Below, piece after piece: positions 23,092-23,327 of a stretch of DNA of 23,327 bases. The notes under the pieces were generated by a model that was given only the letters and a program-made list of their open reading frames with translations, was not told the origin of the DNA and ran no database searches. A program made the translations under genes and the position numbers. Origin of the DNA: PALSA-555 sp035468285 (GTDB taxonomy: Bacteria > Actinomycetota > Acidimicrobiia > IMCC26256 > PALSA-555); NCBI GenBank assembly GCA_035468285.1, contig DATISY010000103.1:1-23327 (forward strand), in the 5' to 3' direction. Each line of letters begins with the position of its first letter. Positions within the stretch are counted from its first letter, which is position 1.

Positions 23092-23327
23092 ATGGAAGCG
23101 AAGAACCTCGCTGATCTCTACCAGCTGCCGTTGCTCGACTGGGACCGCGTCGCGGCACGGCTGGACGAAGGTGTCTCCCAGGCTCCCGACACCGGCGGCC
23201 CCAACCGGCACACCTGCTGGTTGGCGACCGTCAACGAAGATGGGAGCCCCCATGTCACCGGAATCGGCGCCCTGTGGCACGACGGCACCTTCTGGTTCCA
23301 GACCGGTGACCGCACGCGCAAGGCGAC
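23092..23327 (+). CDS. Pyridoxamine 5'-phosphate oxidase family protein, partial
   Basis: The frame from ATG 23092 is open to the window edge and gives the first 78 residues. It reads LPLLDWDRVAARLDEGV, then GGPNRHTCWLATVNEDGSPHVTGIG, then ALWHDGTFWFQTGDRTRKA, which is the N-terminal half of the FMN- or F420-binding split barrel of PPOX-like proteins. True vitamin B6 synthesis is not implied, since many actinobacterial members bind F420 or heme-breakdown substrates. The C-terminus is outside the window. Confidence 0.85.
   Translation, partial: MEAKNLADLYQLPLLDWDRVAARLDEGVSQAPDTGGPNRHTCWLATVNEDGSPHVTGIGALWHDGTFWFQTGDRTRKA

Noticed and set aside
21848..23158. 436-residue open frame overlapping the lipoprotein gene in another frame
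   Set aside because: Arg/Pro/Gly-rich without motifs, while the DUF3048 frame has a lipobox and family signatures.
1..23327. Defence, CRISPR, mobile-element or toxin-antitoxin system
   Set aside because: No repeat-spacer array, transposase, integrase, nuclease cassette or paired small toxin genes were found on either strand.

Overview
This 23.3 kb window is chromosomal DNA from a very high-GC actinomycete-like bacterium. The GC-rich codon use, frequent GTG starts, three proteins of coenzyme F420-linked families (two luciferase-like oxidoreductases and a Ddn-like protein), an Lhr helicase of mycobacterial length and many short single-gene transcription units fit Actinomycetota. An uncultured Acidimicrobiia-type lineage is plausible, but that is inference. 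I found no rRNA, tRNA, CRISPR array, IS element, phage gene or recognisable defence cassette. I see 22 apparently intact or partial protein genes and one broken gene.

Layout. 1-342 has no convincing gene. 343-4572 (+) is the Lhr-type helicase. 4569-6886 (-) holds four genes: a VOC protein, a DUF3995-type membrane protein, a ketol-acid reductoisomerase-like protein with altered catalytic residues, and a second VOC protein. 6973-9499 (+) holds a secreted WD40/TolB-like propeller and an adenine deaminase-like enzyme. 9519-10805 (-) is an amidohydrolase, divergent from a serine beta-lactamase-like hydrolase and a Ddn-like protein that are 2 bp apart (10937-12582, +). 12604-13887 (-) holds an exported alpha/beta hydrolase and a small Cys-Cys protein. 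14102-14518 (+) is a PH-like protein. 14515-15174 (-) is a DHFR/RibD-type reductase, divergent from a dienelactone hydrolase (15379-16137, +) across a conspicuous operator-like repeat. 16148-16977 is a decaying stretch with a VOC pseudogene and an orphan hairpin. 16978-18631 (+) holds an F420-type oxidoreductase and a hot-dog-like thioesterase. 18700-22980 (-) holds a nucleosidase, a small membrane protein, a second F420-type oxidoreductase, a lactate/malate dehydrogenase homologue with unusual specificity residues, and a DUF3048 lipoprotein. A pyridoxamine-phosphate-oxidase-like gene runs off the right end.

How the parts relate. The window looks like ordinary core plus small-molecule and detoxification metabolism rather than one multi-gene machine, and I did not find a convincing new system. 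The most informative signals are regulatory and evolutionary. A TANNNT-type -10 hexamer sits 6-7 nt before the start codon of seven genes that lack a convincing Shine-Dalgarno, implying leaderless transcription. Two convergent gene pairs share a CTAG stop overlap. A triple 8-bp operator-like motif lies between the reductase and the dienelactone hydrolase. Two dehydrogenase homologues have lost the residues that define their textbook reactions.
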